Shown one piece after another: positions 6,189 through 7,098 of a stretch of DNA of 7,098 nt. The stretch's first letter is position 1, and each line of letters starts with the position of its first letter. Source of the DNA: Nitrospirae bacterium GWC2_56_14 (lineage in GTDB: Bacteria; Nitrospirota; UBA9217); assembly GCA_001803705.1 (NCBI GenBank), contig MHDY01000080.1, positions 1-7,098 of the forward strand, read 5' to 3'. The notes under the pieces are model-generated. The model was not told the DNA's origin, searched no databases, and worked only from the letters and a program-made list of their open reading frames with translations. The position numbers and the translations under genes are program-made.

Positions 6189-7098
6189 ATGCGAAAGACG
6201 AACAGAAACAGGATGACATTCAGATACAAGTCGCCTTGGTTTTTGACCTCTTGTGTACTCCCGGCCATGCTTCTCTTCTCAACGGGCGCAAGCGCGGCCG
6301 GAAAAGGCGTGCGGGTCAGCGCACCCCGGGCCAGCCTCAAGGAAGGTGGCATTGAGGCAATAGTCGCCACCGGCGTGCCTTTTGATGTCAGTTTCTATAT
6401 ATCCACTTCAAACACGGATCTGACCTGGGGACCCGGGAAAATCTCACTGCCTACGGGTTTTCAAGTCCACCAGGAAATAAAAGACGCGAAAGTCATCGAG
6501 GCAAAGATAGACAACCCGGGCATGGTTCAGATCGTGGGCTGGAAACAAGGGACGGTCACGCTGATCGGGAAGAAACCGGGAGCAACCATGCTGCACGTGA
6601 AGGCGAAAGGGGAATGGAACAAGATCCAGAAGCTTGATGTTCCCGTCGGAACGCTCGCTCCCGACAAAGTGCGGATCAAAGTCTCCTGCGATGACGGGAC
6701 TTTCCTTGAGCGCGCGTCCGTGAAAGTGCCGGTCGGACGGGAGATGAGTCTCCGGGAGGAGTTATACTTCGGCGATACGAAGCTCCTGGCGGACCGGTTT
6801 CCCCCCATTGAGTTCGGGGCCCTTGCCCGTATTCCTGACCCGGTTGTGATCAAGGACGGCAAGAGACAGCCGGACCCCATGGAGACTTCTAAAACCGTGC
6901 GTTTAAAAGCGCCGGCGACCGGGACGAAAACGGACCTGAAAATACAGGAACACGGCATCGAACTGCCGGTGCATGTCTACGAGATGTCCGAGATCGGTGA
7001 TTTAAGGATCAAGGCGTCTGAAAAGATGCGCGACAACGGAGCAACTGAAGTTAAATTTGAAATTATTGTCAACGGCGACTCCGCCTGTATCGGTATTC
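6189..7098 (+). CDS. Exported protein with Ig-like (BIG2-type) domains, 3' end missing
   Basis: An uninterrupted frame of 303 codons runs from ATG 6189 off the window edge, so the gene is partial. The N-terminus is a long Sec signal peptide: a basic n-region (residues 1-14), a hydrophobic core around 17-31, and GASA ending at A36 as the probable signal peptidase I site. Mature residues 39-154 look like a beta-sandwich. GTVTLIGKKPGATMLHVK (121-138) has the G-x-TL-G-KKPG-T-L-V pattern typical of bacterial Ig-like group 2 domains, also seen in N-terminal domains of some secretin-like pilus proteins. Residues 155-268 form a second beta-rich unit. Residues 269-303 (DLRIKASEKMRDNGATEVKF) may begin a third, invasin/BIG1-like one. 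No catalytic motif or LPXTG is visible. The product should reach the periplasm or cell surface. Signal and start are solid, the Ig-like call is good, and the specific role is unknown. Confidence 0.85.
   Translation, partial: MRKTNRNRMTFRYKSPWFLTSCVLPAMLLFSTGASAAGKGVRVSAPRASLKEGGIEAIVATGVPFDVSFYISTSNTDLTWGPGKISLPTGFQVHQEIKDAKVIEAKIDNPGMVQIVGWKQGTVTLIGKKPGATMLHVKAKGEWNKIQKLDVPVGTLAPDKVRIKVSCDDGTFLERASVKVPVGREMSLREELYFGDTKLLADRFPPIEFGALARIPDPVVIKDGKRQPDPMETSKTVRLKAPATGTKTDLKIQEHGIELPVHVYEMSEIGDLRIKASEKMRDNGATEVKFEIIVNGDSACIGI

Noticed and set aside
6527..6958. 143-codon - strand open frame opposite the exported protein gene
   Set aside because: The + strand frame here has a signal peptide, a ribosome binding site and a BIG2-like motif. 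The - strand translation is Ser/Arg-rich with no motif.

Overview
The window carries four genes, all on the + strand and all for envelope-associated proteins, three of them multi-pass membrane proteins. The largest gene is rich in G and C at third codon positions. The genes use strong AGGAGG-type Shine-Dalgarno sites with short 5-7 nt spacers, and the last product has a classical Sec signal peptide. This fits a moderately high-GC bacterium, probably Gram-negative and perhaps from the Desulfobacterota, Geobacterales or Nitrospirota. The lineage is an inference, because no taxonomic marker gene is present.

Layout. Positions 1-220 are non-coding and hold a small GC-rich palindrome (14-31), a weak promoter candidate and a strong ribosome binding site. 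Positions 221-4135 encode a 1304-residue protein of the DUF2339 (COG5373) family. It has an N-terminal anchor, a short coiled coil, a proline-rich linker of about 100 residues and some 38 hydrophobic segments. Positions 4181-4822 encode a 213-residue six-helix membrane protein of an uncharacterised family (DUF998/Frag1-like in general appearance). Positions 4914-5981 encode a 355-residue protein with six membrane segments and a soluble C-terminal domain that looks like a bacterial PH domain. Positions 5982-6188 are an AT-richer intergenic leader with several possible stem-loops. From 6189 to the window edge runs the 5' part of a gene for an exported protein built from immunoglobulin-like beta domains, one with a BIG2-like signature; its 3' end is missing.

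How they may work together. The first three genes are separated by 45 and 91 nt with no recognisable terminator between them, so co-transcription is plausible. None has an assigned biochemical role. The exported Ig-like gene follows a 207-nt gap and probably has its own promoter. I see no RNA gene, CRISPR array, transposase, integrase, toxin-antitoxin pair or defence-type catalytic domain. I could not identify a convincing new biological system. The most useful points are corrected starts for the first two genes, a Cys/His cluster in the second, the membrane-plus-PH-like architecture of the third, and the structured leader and Ig-like architecture of the fourth.
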